A stretch of DNA of 64,000 nt from Dryococelus australis. Lineage: Eukaryota; Arthropoda; Insecta; Phasmatodea; Phasmatidae. The notes beneath the pieces are model-generated. The model was not told the DNA's origin. It was given only the letters and a program-made list of their open reading frames with translations, and did not search any database. The stretch spans positions 220,638,491-220,702,490 of the forward strand of contig CM056994.1 of assembly GCA_029891345.1 (NCBI GenBank), given 5' to 3'. Positions 34,963 to 47,136 of the stretch are shown here, piece by piece. The position numbers and the translations under genes are program-made. Within the stretch, counting starts at the first letter, position 1, and every line of letters begins with the position of its first letter.

Positions 34963-35439
34963 TCCAATGTATATTCATAGACCTCCATCTACCTTTTCTG
35001 CAAAAAAAAAAAAAGTTTAGCTAACAGGTGTGTTACTAATATCAATAAAAATTTTTCTAAATTTGATCCTTTTTCAGGTAAGAAACTCACCTTTCTGGAT
35101 CTATTCAAACATTACAGTAGTTAGTAGTTTTGCTTTAGTGAACACTTGTTTTCTAAGTTGTTTTCCTTAGACTATGTTGTAAAGTAATTTGTATATAATC
35201 TTCAGAATCTTCTATCAGAATTTATTTTCCATTTTTGTGTCTTTCTATGCTGTGTTTGTCTTCATTGTTTGTGGTCATCCTGTGCTTGATGTCTGTTATT
35301 ATCTTATGTGTTTTTTTTTTTTTTTTTTTTTTTTTTATTTTGTAGTTTTCATGCCATCCTGTCATAGGTCGTTTTTATACTGTTGGATTGCACATAAAGC
35401 CCGTTAATAAATAAATAAAAAATTATTATTATTATGCAG

Positions 35440-35887
35440 TGAACAGTTTTATGGTAGACAAAAATCTGTAAAGTGTGCTGGTTCATTGGCATACACAGTT
35501 TGTTTCGAGAAGTGTTGGGCAAGACGTTATCTGTGTGAACTACAGTGATGAAACAAATATGTATGGTTTCTCACCCAAACGTAACAGTAAAAATAATGTG
35601 GTAGAAAAAGCTAGTGCTAGTGCTAGTGCTAATGCTGGTCATAAAAATTATGCTCTTAAAGTTACACTTATAGACAGTGAAGTGGCTAGTCCAGATGATT
35701 TTCTGTGAAACTAACTGAAAACATGGATACAAGTGTAAAACTGTTATTTGAGACCCTTTGCATGAAGAATGACGAACTTGCTAAGTGAAAAAACTTAGAG
35801 AGGACAATACATTATTGTGGGAAATGTTTGAAGCAGAGCACTAAAGTAAATGTCTTTTCAGTATGTTCTAAGTTTTCTCCCTCCCTC

Positions 35888-35959
<72 letters not shown>

Positions 35960-38900
35960 ACACACACATATCTGAGTCTGCTGCTTATATTGAGGCCTAC
36001 ACGTTACCGTATGGTAAAGCCACGCCATCAACTAGTGTGTCTGAAAAAATTACTGTTCAGCAAGAACTTCCTGCACACCCGGTTGCTGATGACGAGGGAT
36101 TTGTTGTTGTCCGCAGGCGCAGAACAAAGGTCTCAGCTGAAATTGGGTCACCTGCTACAAGGCCACCCCTGCGGCAAGGAAACAAATTCAAGTAGGTGTT
36201 AGGAACAATATGAATATTCAAATTCTGTTCCTAAAACTGTAAAGTCCTGTATGAAGGCAATATTTGTGTCTCGTTTTGATCAAAACATTCAAGAAAATTA
36301 TACTGTCTTATATATCAACCAGAAACTTAAAGTTTAAAATTTAAACTTTAAGTTTAAAATTTAAACTAAAAACAAGATTTGACAGTTATTCTTCCTTTTA
36401 TGTTTCTGTTGTGGAAACAGATTTCGACCATATTTTTAATACTGTATTTTGGCCTGCCGGCTGTTTGATTAGCCCCTTTTACAGCAGATTGCAAGATAAA
36501 CAACCGTTTAGTGCTACTAGCACATTAAAGTCTACGACTGTAGAACTGGCTTCAGCAGCAATAAGCAACTCAAATGAGGTGGCTGGAGGAGTCGTCGATG
36601 ATGAAACTTAGGTTATGTTGAGGCAGCCGGAGATGTTAAAATTACTACTTTATGTCCTCTCTGAGTGAATATAATTTCTGTGTTTACTATCAAAATGTTA
36701 GAGGTCTTCGTACCAAATCATTGATTTTTTCGGAAAACCTTAATAGTGTTAATTATCCAATCATTTGCTTAACCGAAACATAGTTTAACACTAACTGTTT
36801 AAACTCTCACTATTTTTCAGATAATTACCGTATTTTTCGTATTGACCGTGATTCCAAAATTACTAACTTCAACAGAGGAGGTGGGGTCCTAATTGCTAGC
36901 AATTCTGAGTGTTATCCTCATACTGTTCAAAAATTTGAGTTTCTCAAAGATGGAATAGATCTGTTTGGGTTGAAATCATAAGTAGCAATTCCAATAAAAT
37001 TATAATAGGAAATTTATATCTTCCTCCACATTTGTCTGTTAACGAAGTTAAAGACTACTTTAAATTTCTGGAGTTAAAACTGACTGTTTATCCTTATCAA
37101 ATAATTATTGTAGGTGATTTCAACATACCAGGAATTGATTGGATTAACTTTCAAACTCAGAATATTACTTATTATTATAATAAACTTAAAGGCCAGGATC
37201 TCTTACAACTAATGAGTTCATTAAATTTGGAACAGCTTAACTTTAGTAAATCTTCTTCGGAAGTATTAGACTTAGTTTTTCCAAATTTTTATATTAATAT
37301 TGAAAAATCTGTAGACCCAATTGTTGAGGAAGATGTTTACCATCCTGCTTTAGTCTGCAAAGGTATGGTTAACTTTACTAAATGTATGAACAATTCTTCC
37401 TACACTAGGAATTATAAAAAAGGTGACTACTTATGTTTGTGCCAAGCATTAAATTAACTTGATTGGAGTCCTATTTATTCTATGATTGATGTAAATAATA
37501 TGGTGGACTACTTAACTAGTCAAACCCAAGTTACAATTAACCAGTTTATTCCTAAAAGTATAAGAAACAAAAGTAAATATCCTATCTGGTTTTCTCATGA
37601 TTAGATAAAATTATTGAAAAGAAAAGTTCACTACTTAGACTACATAAAAAACCAAATCTGAATATAATTATTCTTGCTTTTCTGACCTCAGGAAGGCAGT
37701 GAAGGATAAAATAAAAGTTGATAAAAGTAAGTGGCAATCCAAAATCAATGATGAATTGAAACATAACCTGAACAGATTCTGGAACTATGTTAAAACTATG
37801 AAAAATGGATACAATGTAATCAAAACTCTAATATCTAATGGTAAAATGGTTCAAGATCCTAAAGCTGTATTTTGTAAACATTTCGCTTAAGTATATGTAC
37901 ACTTATCCCAGAACTTCAATTTGCAAAGTAAATGTTTTGAAAATTGTTTACTTTTATCAACTCCTTCAATCACTCAAGGAATGGTTCAATGGGTTATTAA
38001 AAAATTTAAAAGTAGCAAGGCCACAGAAACTAACGAAATACCTAATTTCATAATAAAAGGCTGTTCTAATATCTTTACTCCTATATTAACTTTCATTTTT
38101 AACTATAGTTTGTATAGTAGCGTTTATCCTAGTCTCTGGAAATAGACAATTGTCATTCCTATTTTTAAGAAAGGCAACAAACATGATGTGAACAATTTTA
38201 GGCCAATCTCCTTTTTATGTAGTTTCTCTACAATATTTGAGAAAGTCATAGACACATTTCCATACTAAAAATTTAATAACTGATTGCCAGCATGGATTTC
38301 AATTAGGTAGAATGACGTCCACAAATCTATTCAATTTTGTAAATGATTTATATGGTGCTACTACTTCTAGAAATCAAATTGATGCCATTTACTTTGATTT
38401 ATAGAAAGTGTTTGATACTTGCCAACACCCAGTAATACTTAAAAAACTACAATATATTGGACTTGACAACTTATATATTAAATGGATTGGTAATTATCTT
38501 TCTGATAGGAAATTTGTTGTTAAAATTAAAAACTCTCTTTCTTCCTTCTATCATGCATCATCTGGTGTTCCACAAGGTGGTACTTTATCACCATTACTTT
38601 TTAACATCTTTATTAATGATATTGTCTACGTTGTACACAAATCACAAGCATTCCTTTACGCTGATGACCTTAAAATATACAAAAATACCAAAGAAAGTAC
38701 GGACTGTGTTCATCTACAAAATGACATTTGTGCAATCAAAAATTGGTGTACTGATAATCTAATGTCATTGAATATTAATAAAATTATGTGTATTTCCTTT
38801 ACCAGGAAGACAAATCCTATTATGTACAAATATTCTGTTAATAATAATCCAATAAATAGAGTAGAATATGTTCTTGATCTAGGAATAACCCTTGATTCTA

Positions 38901-39700
38901 AATTGTATTTTCATTTTCATGTTAAGCGTTTGATATGTAATAATAGTCGTATTTTAGGTTTAATTTAGTTCATTACTTTTTCTGCATCTTCACCTCACCT
39001 GAATCACTATTGTGTTTTTATTATTTTTTAATTAGGTCTAGATTAGATTATTGTTCTGTCATATGGAATTACATTACAACTTCCGACTCGAACAGATTAG
39101 AATATGTACAAAAAAATTTTCAAACTTATTTTTAAAAGATTCTCAAATAATTTGGATTTCAACTACAATAATGAGCTTCGTAGATTCAACACATTAACAC
39201 TTAAAGAACGTCGTAATATAAATGATGCTTTGTTTGTAGTCGATGCCTTTCAGTCATATTTATATTGTTCTGCCATTATTAATAACGTATGTTTAAAAAT
39301 TCCAAACTATAAACATAGAGTTGCACATATTTTTTCTATGCTATAAATCAGAAAAGATCTTGCTAATAGATGTGTTAATAATTTTAATAAATCCTTCTAT
39401 GACTTTGATCCCTTCAAAGATAAGAAATGAACCTTTTCGGAGCCTTATAAGCATTTACTTAGTCGGTAGCGTGTTTATTTCTAAGTAAATTCTTTTAGCT
39501 GTTTGGAGCTTTATTAACCACTAATTTTGTATATTATTCTTGGTCAAATGTCCATTATGTTTATGTTTGTCTTTATTTTGTGTTTGTCCTGTATTTGTGT
39601 GTTTTGTTCCTGTGTGTTGTTATGTAGAGTTAGTTTTCTATGTATCAGTGCCGTCCTGCTTACGCTGTTGGCTGGCACTATAAACTGTAAATAAATAATA
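35440..39700 (+). mobile_element. LINE copy 3 (nearly full length, ORF1 and ORF2)
   Basis: The most complete copy. ORF1 remains run from about 35475: a low-complexity frame with repeated AlaSer, a TA microsatellite at 35889-35957, then GFVVVRRRRTKVSAE (36100), FDSYSSFYVSVVETDFDHIF-like text and FNTVFWPAGCLISPFY (36435). ORF2 begins near 36680: YYQNVRGLRTKS, RGGGVLIASN, VGDFNIPGIDW (37115), the RT at 37980-38970 with GVPQGGTLSPLLFNIFINDI and an intact FLYADDLKIYK box (38653), and the ERRNINDALFVVDAFQSY domain (39205). Stops at 37457, 37888 and elsewhere disable it. The 3' tail is GGCTGGCACTATAAACTG plus AAT repeats. Confidence 0.9.
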
Positions 39701-39863
39701 ATAATAATAATAATAATTATTATTATTATTGTGGTTCTGGCGTTCATCAGGGAAGGATGTCAGGAACTTGTTCCAGTAAGATTCAGGTTTATAGTGAAGT
39801 CCAAAACACTGGTTCGTTTAGACTGCAAGGGCTTTTACATGCTCCCAAGTGCAGACTCATGTT

Positions 39864-40743
39864 CTATCTGTAAAACCCCACTGCTAGTAAATCCTCAACA
39901 GGGAATTCTACAAATTCTGAAATGGTTGTCACATTAGGCAACAATGAGTCTACGACATTGTCTGAACAAGATATGTCAGCTAAAATAGCAAATATCATGG
40001 ACACCAGTGTAAAAGCTATGTTCGAAATCCTGTGTAATAAGTTTAACAATCTCTCAAAATAGGTCAAAGACCTCAAGGAAGATAATATTCTTTTGAGAGC
40101 TACGTTTGAAAGCTGGCAAGTGGCGAATGACAAAAAACAGTGTTCGACTTGTGGAGTATCTTACGAGATAACTGGGCTTTCAAATGCAGTGCAAAATCGT
40201 AACATTTTGACTAAAAAGTCGTACAATGAAGTGCTTCATAAAAAATCAGAATTAAATTCTACGTCTTCCAGTATAAAAAACAGGAACAACAATACGACCA
40301 AGGAAAAAGCACAGTTGGTAACATGTACAAATGGTAAAGCTGCCTATCAATCAGAAGTGCAAGCACAGTCAGCTGCTGACGAGGGATTTACCCAAATCAG
40401 TAGGCGTAGAACAAAAGTCTCTACGACAAACGGTACATCAGCACCCAGACCGGCACCTCCCAGGAAACAGATCCAGCTGGGTTTAAGAAATATTGTCAAT
40501 ATAAAAACCATTCCAAAGGCAGCCCGACCTAGCATGAAGGCTATTTTTGTATTCTGTTTTGCGCCTGAGGTGCAAGAAAACTATATAGCCATGTACATTA
40601 ACCAAGAAATCAAAGTGTCATGTTTAAAGGTGGCAAAGTTTAAAACTAGATATGATTCATATTCCTCATTCTATGTAGCAGTGGCAGAGTCTGATTTTGA
40701 GCGCATTCATAATAGTCTTCTGGCCCGCGGACAGTTTAATTAA
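39864..40743 (+). CDS. LINE copy 4 ORF1 protein
   Basis: ORF1 proteins of LINEs bind their own RNA and accompany it to the target. The intact frame 40093-40743 gives 216 residues: one CxxC (CSTCG, residues 17-21), a Lys/Asn/Ser/Thr-rich linker, an Ala/Pro-rich stretch APRPAPPRKQ, then a C-terminal folded block with MKAIFVFCFAPEVQENY and YDSYSSFYVAVAESDFERI, like the C-terminal domain of CR1/Jockey-group ORF1 proteins. Upstream, in frame pieces from 39864, CSICKTP adds a second CxxC, so the true start is likely earlier and broken by the stop near 40060. The same C-terminal block lies in copy 3. Confidence 0.7.
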
Positions 40744-40989
40744 TTAGCCCCTTTTACGGCAACTGTTTAGCTCAAACAGTGAATCGACTAGTGCAAAACA
40801 AGCTAAGGTGAAGCAGCCAGAGGAACTGAGATTAATTCTACTTAAACTATGTATCAGCATTTGGAGGTGCTGTTACCTATAGCAGATGTCAGTTACAGAT
40901 TTTACTTTAATTTTCCAAAATTTTAGGGGTTTAAGAACTAAATCACATATTTTTTCACAAAATATTAATAGTACTAACTATTCAGTAAT

Positions 40990-41320
40990 CTGCCTAACAG
41001 AGACAAGGTTTAATAACCTAAGTGTAAATTCTCACTATTTTTCAGTCACTATAGCATTTTTCACAAAGATCATGATCCCAATATAACTAACCTCAATCGA
41101 GGTGGAGGTGTATCAATAACAATCAATAAACTACTTTTTTCCCATTTTGAACAGAAATTTGAACTAATTATTCTATAATATACCTAATGGAAACGTGGTT
41201 TAATGATCAAAGCATAAATTCTCATTATTTTCCCAAACAATATACCATTTTTCGTCATGATAGGGATACTATTTTAATGAACCTCAATAGAAGAGGTGGT
41301 GTATTGACTGCTATTAACCA
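40990..41320 (+). repeat. tandem duplication of the endonuclease start in LINE copy 4
   Basis: TETRFNNLSVNSHYFS with NLNRGGGV (40995-41115) recurs as METWFNDQSINSHYF with NLNRRGGV (41187-41305). The two halves differ at many positions, so the duplication is old or was made from two different copies. Confidence 0.65.
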
Positions 41321-43392
41321 AACATGTTTTTCATATTTTGAAGAAAGAAAGAAAGAAAAAAAGGGGGGGGGGGGGAAACTTATTTATAAAAATATTGAAT
41401 CTATTTGGGTCGAAATCACCTGTAATAATATCAATAAATTACTAATTGGAAATATGTATCTTCCTCCACAGATATCAGTGGAGGATTTTCAAAAAATATT
41501 TTTCTTTTTAGAATCAAACTTATCAAACTATCCACGTCAAATAATAATTGTAGGGAATTTTAATACTCCCGGCATCGATTCAAATACTTTACACACCCAA
41601 AATATTATGCATTATTATATCAAACTTAAAGGACAGTCATTATAACAATCTATTAACTCTCTTAATCTTGAGCAATTTAATAAAACAAAACCATCTGCCG
41701 CATTAATAGATTTAACATTTGCAAATTTTTACACTAAAGTTGAGAAATTTACTGATCCACTGGTGGAGGAAGATAAATATCACCCGGCCTTATGCTGTCA
41801 GATTTTGTTTACTTCTGAAAAAAGTAAATTTAAGAATCAAGAACACTACAAAAACTACCAGAAAGGTTATTACATATCATTGTATGTTGTTGTTAATAGT
41901 TTTGACTGGGCTCTGATTTACCAGGTGCAAGATGTTAATTTTATGGTGAAATTTTTAACTACCAATCTTCAATCAATAATTAATGCTTTTATACCTATAA
42001 CAAAAGCCAGAAAACCTAACTAAACAGTTTAGTTTACAAGAGACTTAATTAATTTAATAAAAAAGAAAGAACATTGTCACAGACTTTACAAAAAAAACTA
42101 AATCTGAAATCAACTATGCACATTTTTCTGAGTTAAGAAAAATTGTTAAAGAGCAAATAAAATTATCCAAAATAACCTGGCAAACAAAAATAAATAACAA
42201 TTTAAAAACAGACCCAAATAGATTCTGGAACTATGTTAAAATGATGAAAAATGGCTATAAAGAACCCCTTACTCTTACCGTTGATGACAATATGATTCGT
42301 GATCCTTCTCTACTAGCTAACGTCTTCGCTAAACATTTTGCTAAAAGTTATGAACAAACTACTATTAATTCCGGTACATAATAAATTTATAAATCATCTA
42401 AATATTGACACACCTACAATCTCTCAAGGACCAGTTCTCTGGCCTATCAAAAGTCTAAAAAATAGCAAGGCAACTGGTTTAGATAATATCCCCAATTTTA
42501 TAATTAAAGGATGTGCAAACACCCTTACTCCAACACTTTCTCATAATTTTAACTACATTCTAATAAGTGACCAGTATCCCAATGCCTGGAAACGAGGGGT
42601 GGTAGTCCCTATATTCAAAAATGGGAATAAGTTCAATATAAATAATTATACACCCATTACTTCATTGAGTAGTCTATCTAAGGTCTTTGAAAAAATTATA
42701 TTTAAGCACTAATCATTTGTAACAAAAAAAACATTTTCAGATTTTCAACGTAGTTTTCTGATGGGCAAAACGACGGCTGCTATTTGTTTAATTTTGTCGA
42801 CAAACTTTATACTGAAATAACAACAAGAAAAACAAATCGATGTAGTATATTTCAATCTTAAAAAAGCTTTTGACACCTGTCAACATCAAATTATTATTCA
42901 AAAATTACAACAGTTCGGTTTAAACAACCCGTATACAAATTAGTTTACAAATTATTTTCTTGGTCGGTCCTTTGTAGTAAAAATTTAAAAATCTCTATCA
43001 AGTTTTCATGCAGTATCATCTGGCGTTTCGCAAGGAAGTACGCTGGCACCGCTAATTTTTGATATATTTATAAACAATATGGTCAGCGTAATAAGGCACT
43101 CTAGTGCACTTCTTTACACCAACGATCTAAATATTTATAAATGTATTACGGATAGTGATGACTGCATAATGCTACAAAAAGATATCTTAGCTATACATAT
43201 ATGGTGTAAAGAAAACGCTATGCAGCTTAATATCAATAAGACTCTTTGTATTTCGTTTTCAAGGAAAACTAATTCCAAATATGCTACAAATACCACATGG
43301 GTAAGGAAATAATCAAAAGAACTGACTATGTAAGAGACCTAGGGATATTATTAGATTCAAAACTTTATTTTTATATATATACTAGCTGACCC

Positions 43393-43407
43393 GACAGACG
43401 TTCTGTC
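43393..43407 (-). terminator. Helitron 3'-terminal hairpin
   Basis: On the minus strand GACAGA-ACG-TCTGTC, a perfect six-pair stem with three-base loop, eleven bases from the CTAG tip. This is the replication stop signal of rolling-circle transposons. Confidence 0.9.
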
Positions 43408-43859
43408 AAAAGCTATTGGACTGTGGCAGTCCTATAAACTTATCTTTTCTGGTCAAGTTCTGGTGTCACCAGAACAGATACGTTTGTGATACTATACAGT
43501 CACAAATGTGTAATTTAAATAAAAATATATATATATATATATAAACATATTTCAGAGTGATCACTTTATTTATTGAATATCAAATAATTACCGTGATGTC
43601 AACAATACATTTGCATAATGTTAATATACTTTTCTATGTATTTTTAATGTCATAATCATAAACAACAACTATTTACAAAATTCAGTTTTCTATTTCGTAC
43701 ACTGCAATACTTTAGTAATATTGTGTTAAATGATATTTTCATTGTAATGCTTTATGGTACACAATATTTTTTGTTTGATTACCTGGCGCGTAAACAAACA
43801 AAGCCGTGGTTTTCCAACACAGGAACAGGCGATTGGCCATGCAAGAAACATGGGTTTTC

Positions 43860-45346
43860 AAGATTAATGCCGCAAACACTCAATGACTGCCCTGGGATTT
43901 ATTTATGGTCATAGCGAAAGCAAGCCACATTGGAAACTTCAGTCGATTAAATTCAAATGGTATGTCAGTTGGAATCATTGGGATGCGAGGTATCAAAACG
44001 TCTTCTCCTTTATACTTTCACTTTAGACTAGTTGCTTCGGTCACGTTGTTCAGTAATTTTTTCACCGCTAGCCGTGTGCCGTTACAAAGATGCAGTTGGT
44101 TGATATTTCGCAACATTATGATCACCGATCCGACCTTTAATTGAAGATTGTAAGGCGGCAATCCTGGCAAATCCAGCGAGTTCAAAAATTTGGGTCGATA
44201 GTTGACATCATCTTGGTTAGTAGCGAAATAAACTGATTTGTATGTCCTCAATTCACCGGCAATTTCATTTTGAATTTTGAAATTTAATTAATTTACATCC
44301 ATGTTTTTGGCAGCCAATATAGCTCGTTCGCTCAACCAAATATGACCTCTGTAATTTTGAGCGTTTGGAAACACCTTTTGAATGAGTTCGGTTTTTGATT
44401 CAGTAAACTGACTAAAATTGTCAGGAAAGGTAATGCAACCAGTCAAAACGTCTGAAGGGAATTTGCCATTACCTATGTCAATGAGTTGTTTTGAAAATAT
44501 TTCTCCAGATCAATCATTTTGCAACTCAACACGCATATTCTTGCTTAAATGTAATATCTTGACATGTTTCCACAAAACGGAGGCCTTTAAACATGCATTA
44601 AGTTCATCAGCTGGCATTGACCGTGGAATCACTGGCAATGTTTGACGAAAATCTCCTGCTAACAAAATCATCGCACTACCAAATCGGTTTTGATTGTTCC
44701 GCAGATCTTGCATGGTTCAGTCTAATGCCTCCAAAGACTATTTATGTGCCATCGTGCATTCATCCCACACTATCAATTTAAATTGCTGCAAAACCTTTGC
44801 CATTGCAGAGGTCTTCGAAATGTTGCAGATCGGAGTTTCGTTGCTTTGCATATTCAACGGCAATTTTAGCGCTGAATGGGCTGTTCGACCGCCTTCCAAC
44901 AATGTAGCTGCAATGCCTGATGAAGCAAGTGTGAATGCAATTTCATTGTGTGAGCGAATTGTTGTTAAAATTAATGAAATCAAAAAAGTTTTTCCTGTAC
45001 CACCAGGAGCGTCCAAAAAGTAAATCCCTCCAGTTCCATCATTTACAACTTTCATAAGAGTATCAAATACATACTTTTGTGGTTGGTTCAACAGCGGAAG
45101 ATTTATTCGAACTGATTCTCTTAAAGCATCGAGATCGTACATATTTTCACGTTGCAACTCTTCATTAAAAGCGTCGTGCATCGGGCGATTGGGCGCGGCC
45201 ATGCCTAATTGAGATAATACTTTGTTTGACATCATCAAGCACATGTCCTCAATTGATATTAACGCCTCGTTGTAAATTTCTTCACTGACTTGTAAATTTG
45301 TATTTCCTGTTCTAATGCGCATTTGATGCAAGATATCGTCACACAT
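43860..45346 (-). pseudogene. Helitron PIF1-like helicase domain
   Basis: The 5'-3' DNA helicase half of RepHel, which unwinds DNA during rolling-circle transfer. The main frame 45346-44738 has DAPGGTGKTF (Walker A, near 45000) and LIVWDECTMAHK (Walker B, DEC instead of DEA/DEM). After a stop, 44713-44510 has AMILLAGDFRQTLPVIPR (motif III). Another frame, 44251-44018 and on, reads LKVGSVIIMLRNIN, then FAMTINKSQGS near 43905, the end motif usually SQGQT. At least three stops or shifts separate the blocks, so no full product is expected. Confidence 0.9.
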
Positions 45347-45889
45347 ATCATCTTTCTATTTTATCCATAAATCAATTGGTTTTGATGGGAAGCATGTTAA
45401 TATAATTATAGAAAACAATGTTCGTATTTGATAAGCTTGTAAAGAAATTACAGCATCATTGAGAGTTTGATCCCAATGAGAGTCATTTTCTAACAGTTGC
45501 AAACGTTGACAGGCTTCTCTGTAAGAGCCACACAATTCGCCATTAACAGTTCGTAAATGTTGGAATGATGTTGGGCCTCAAACATTGACTAATAGCAATC
45601 GCAAATAAAACACTCATCGTTGTTTGGATGGACTGAATAAATTCGACCTATTGCATCGGTGGAATATACATTTGGGTAACCTGGAACTAGTTTTCCTTGT
45701 TTCCGTCATTGAAATTTCTTTGAGGATTGATTCCAAGTATAATATTTTGGCATTTCGGAGTATAGCAGTGTTCGGGCGAAATCATCATTCTGACACATTT
45801 AAAAAAAACTGGTCATGGTTGTAGATGGTGGTTGAACAGCTCGTTGTAATGCGTTTTGTGCCGTGAAATATACTCTTTGACCATTTTCT

Positions 45890-46520
45890 AAGTGTATGGC
45901 TAAGTGAACAACAGTGGGGTGTCTTTCATGAATGGGAAAAGAAAAAATGTGCCATATTGCTTCATTACTGCTAACATTTGGTATTGGGTAACTTCGTCAT
46001 TGGAATTTTCTGCACCAACTCCAATCACAGCCATGTCACTTCCTTTGGTTACATATTTACAAATGTACTTAATAGATTTCACAGAATGGCAAGATTCAAC
46101 ATTGATGTGTGCCTTGAAAGTCTTTGATAAGATCGGTGAATATGGAACAATCCAACGATTATCAATTTCAATGTCTTGTTGATTCACTTTGACAATTGTT
46201 GATCTTCTGTTATCTGCAGTCGATCGGCGACGATACAATGGATAACCATAATTTCCAGTAATTGTTTCTGCTACTAATGCCTGTGGATAACGCTTCGAAC
46301 ATTTACCATCCACCAAACACGGTGAATTTTGATTAAGTGTTCCACAGGGACCATGAATCATGTTTTTAATAACTACCTCATGCAAGCCTGGATCTTCTTG
46401 TATATCAGGGATTTCAGCTGATATCACGTCATCAACTTCATTTGGTCTTATCTTCTCAACCAACCAAATCAGAATATATGCATGAGGCAATCCACGGTTC
46501 TGCTACTCCACAGAATACAT
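45890..46520 (-). pseudogene. Helitron Rep (HUH nuclease) domain
   Basis: This domain nicks and joins single strands at the element ends. The frame 46490-45900 opens with QNRGLPHAYILIWL: the two-histidine motif HAH reads HAY, the second histidine codon (46478-46476) being tyrosine. CSKRYPQ, YRRRS and VPYSPILSKTF follow, then SIKYICKYVTKGSD, in which both catalytic tyrosines (46067 and 46055) are kept. A stop near 46503 separates it from the N-terminal part. The metal site is damaged, so the nuclease should be dead even if translated. Confidence 0.9.
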
Positions 46521-46576
46521 CCAGCAGCGCATCTCGCCAAACACACTATGTTCCACTACGAAATCCATTAAAGATT

Positions 46577-47014
46577 TCAACTTTTGTTAGAAGACGCTTG
46601 CGTAATGTCATGGCGATCAATGGGTGATTGGCCAGGGAATGACTCAAGTTTGATTTCTGTCCACTGTGGATTGCACGTGAATGTGATAAATAAATCTGCT
46701 GTACCATAATGACAAACATACGACATGGCATCTTGAGCATATTCATGCATATGTTGAGGATTTCCGATGTATGTTGCTGGAAGAATTGTCATCCGCCAGA
46801 CATTCTCTGCATTTCCATCAGTATTAATCGCACCTCGAAGGTGAATATACTCTTCAGAACGGAGTTTGGTCTGGTTCAACCTGATAAATGTCAATCGCTC
46901 TGTTTCAATTTTGACATACATATCAACAGCATATTGGTGAAATAATCGCCGACATTTCAAGATGTGATTATCTTCATGTTCACGAACCATCAGGCGGTAT
47001 GAATAATAGTTCAT
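46577..47014 (-). CDS. Helitron N-like region of Rep
   Basis: An open 145-residue frame. NYYSYRLMVRE, ILKCRRLFHQYAVDMYVKIE, LPATYIGNPQHMHEYAQDAM and GTADLFITFTCNPQWTEI are hallmark segments of the Helitron-like N domain that precedes the HUH core. It joins the Rep block at 46520 after a frame change. Confidence 0.88.
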   Translation of the reverse strand: MNYYSYRLMVREHEDNHILKCRRLFHQYAVDMYVKIETERLTFIRLNQTKLRSEEYIHLRGAINTDGNAENVWRMTILPATYIGNPQHMHEYAQDAMSYVCHYGTADLFITFTCNPQWTEIKLESFPGQSPIDRHDITQASSNKS

Positions 47015-47136
47015 TGAACTGACTTTTTTGTTGGTTTCGGCACCTGTAAATAAATCATTGTTTTAATAACAGTGATTGAATTTGCATATAATACATATAG
47101 TAGCTGATACAAAATCTCCATTGCTAAACCTAATTT

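Larger units (their letters stand above)
32525..35425 (+). mobile_element. LINE copy 2 (5' truncated, interrupted)
   Basis: Starts inside the endonuclease (YFTFLDAKLTNYSHQIIIVG at 32540) directly after an AAT/ATT microsatellite. GDFNIPGIDW is kept. An AT repeat fills 33127-33210, and sequence between it and the RT is lost. The best RT frame is 33823-34392: GVPQGSTLAPLLFNIFINDI and an intact polymerase box LLYADDLNIYR (33950). At about 34537 the sequence switches to an inverted LINE block, then returns at 34965 and ends with KKLTFLDLFKHY near 35115 and a GCACATAAAGCC...AATAAATAAAT tail at 35388. Confidence 0.85.
39731..43381 (+). mobile_element. LINE copy 4, 5' part (split by a Helitron)
   Basis: Starts just after an ATT microsatellite. 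ORF1 is the best preserved in the family. ORF2 follows from 40886: QNFRGLRTKSHIFSQNIN, a partial duplication of the endonuclease start, VGNFNTPGID (the catalytic GDFN now GNFN, 41553), LKNSKATGLDNIPNFIIKG (42450), SGVSQGSTLAPLIF (43019) and LLYTNDLNIYK (43110) in place of YADD. The RT frame stops at the Helitron and continues at 48879. Confidence 0.9.

Noticed and set aside
40886..41086. Independent 66-residue protein
   Set aside because: It is the first part of LINE copy 4's endonuclease followed by a duplicated, frame-shifted piece.
44694..45023. Plus-strand 109-codon ORF
   Set aside because: Shadow of the Helitron helicase Walker A and B region on the minus strand.
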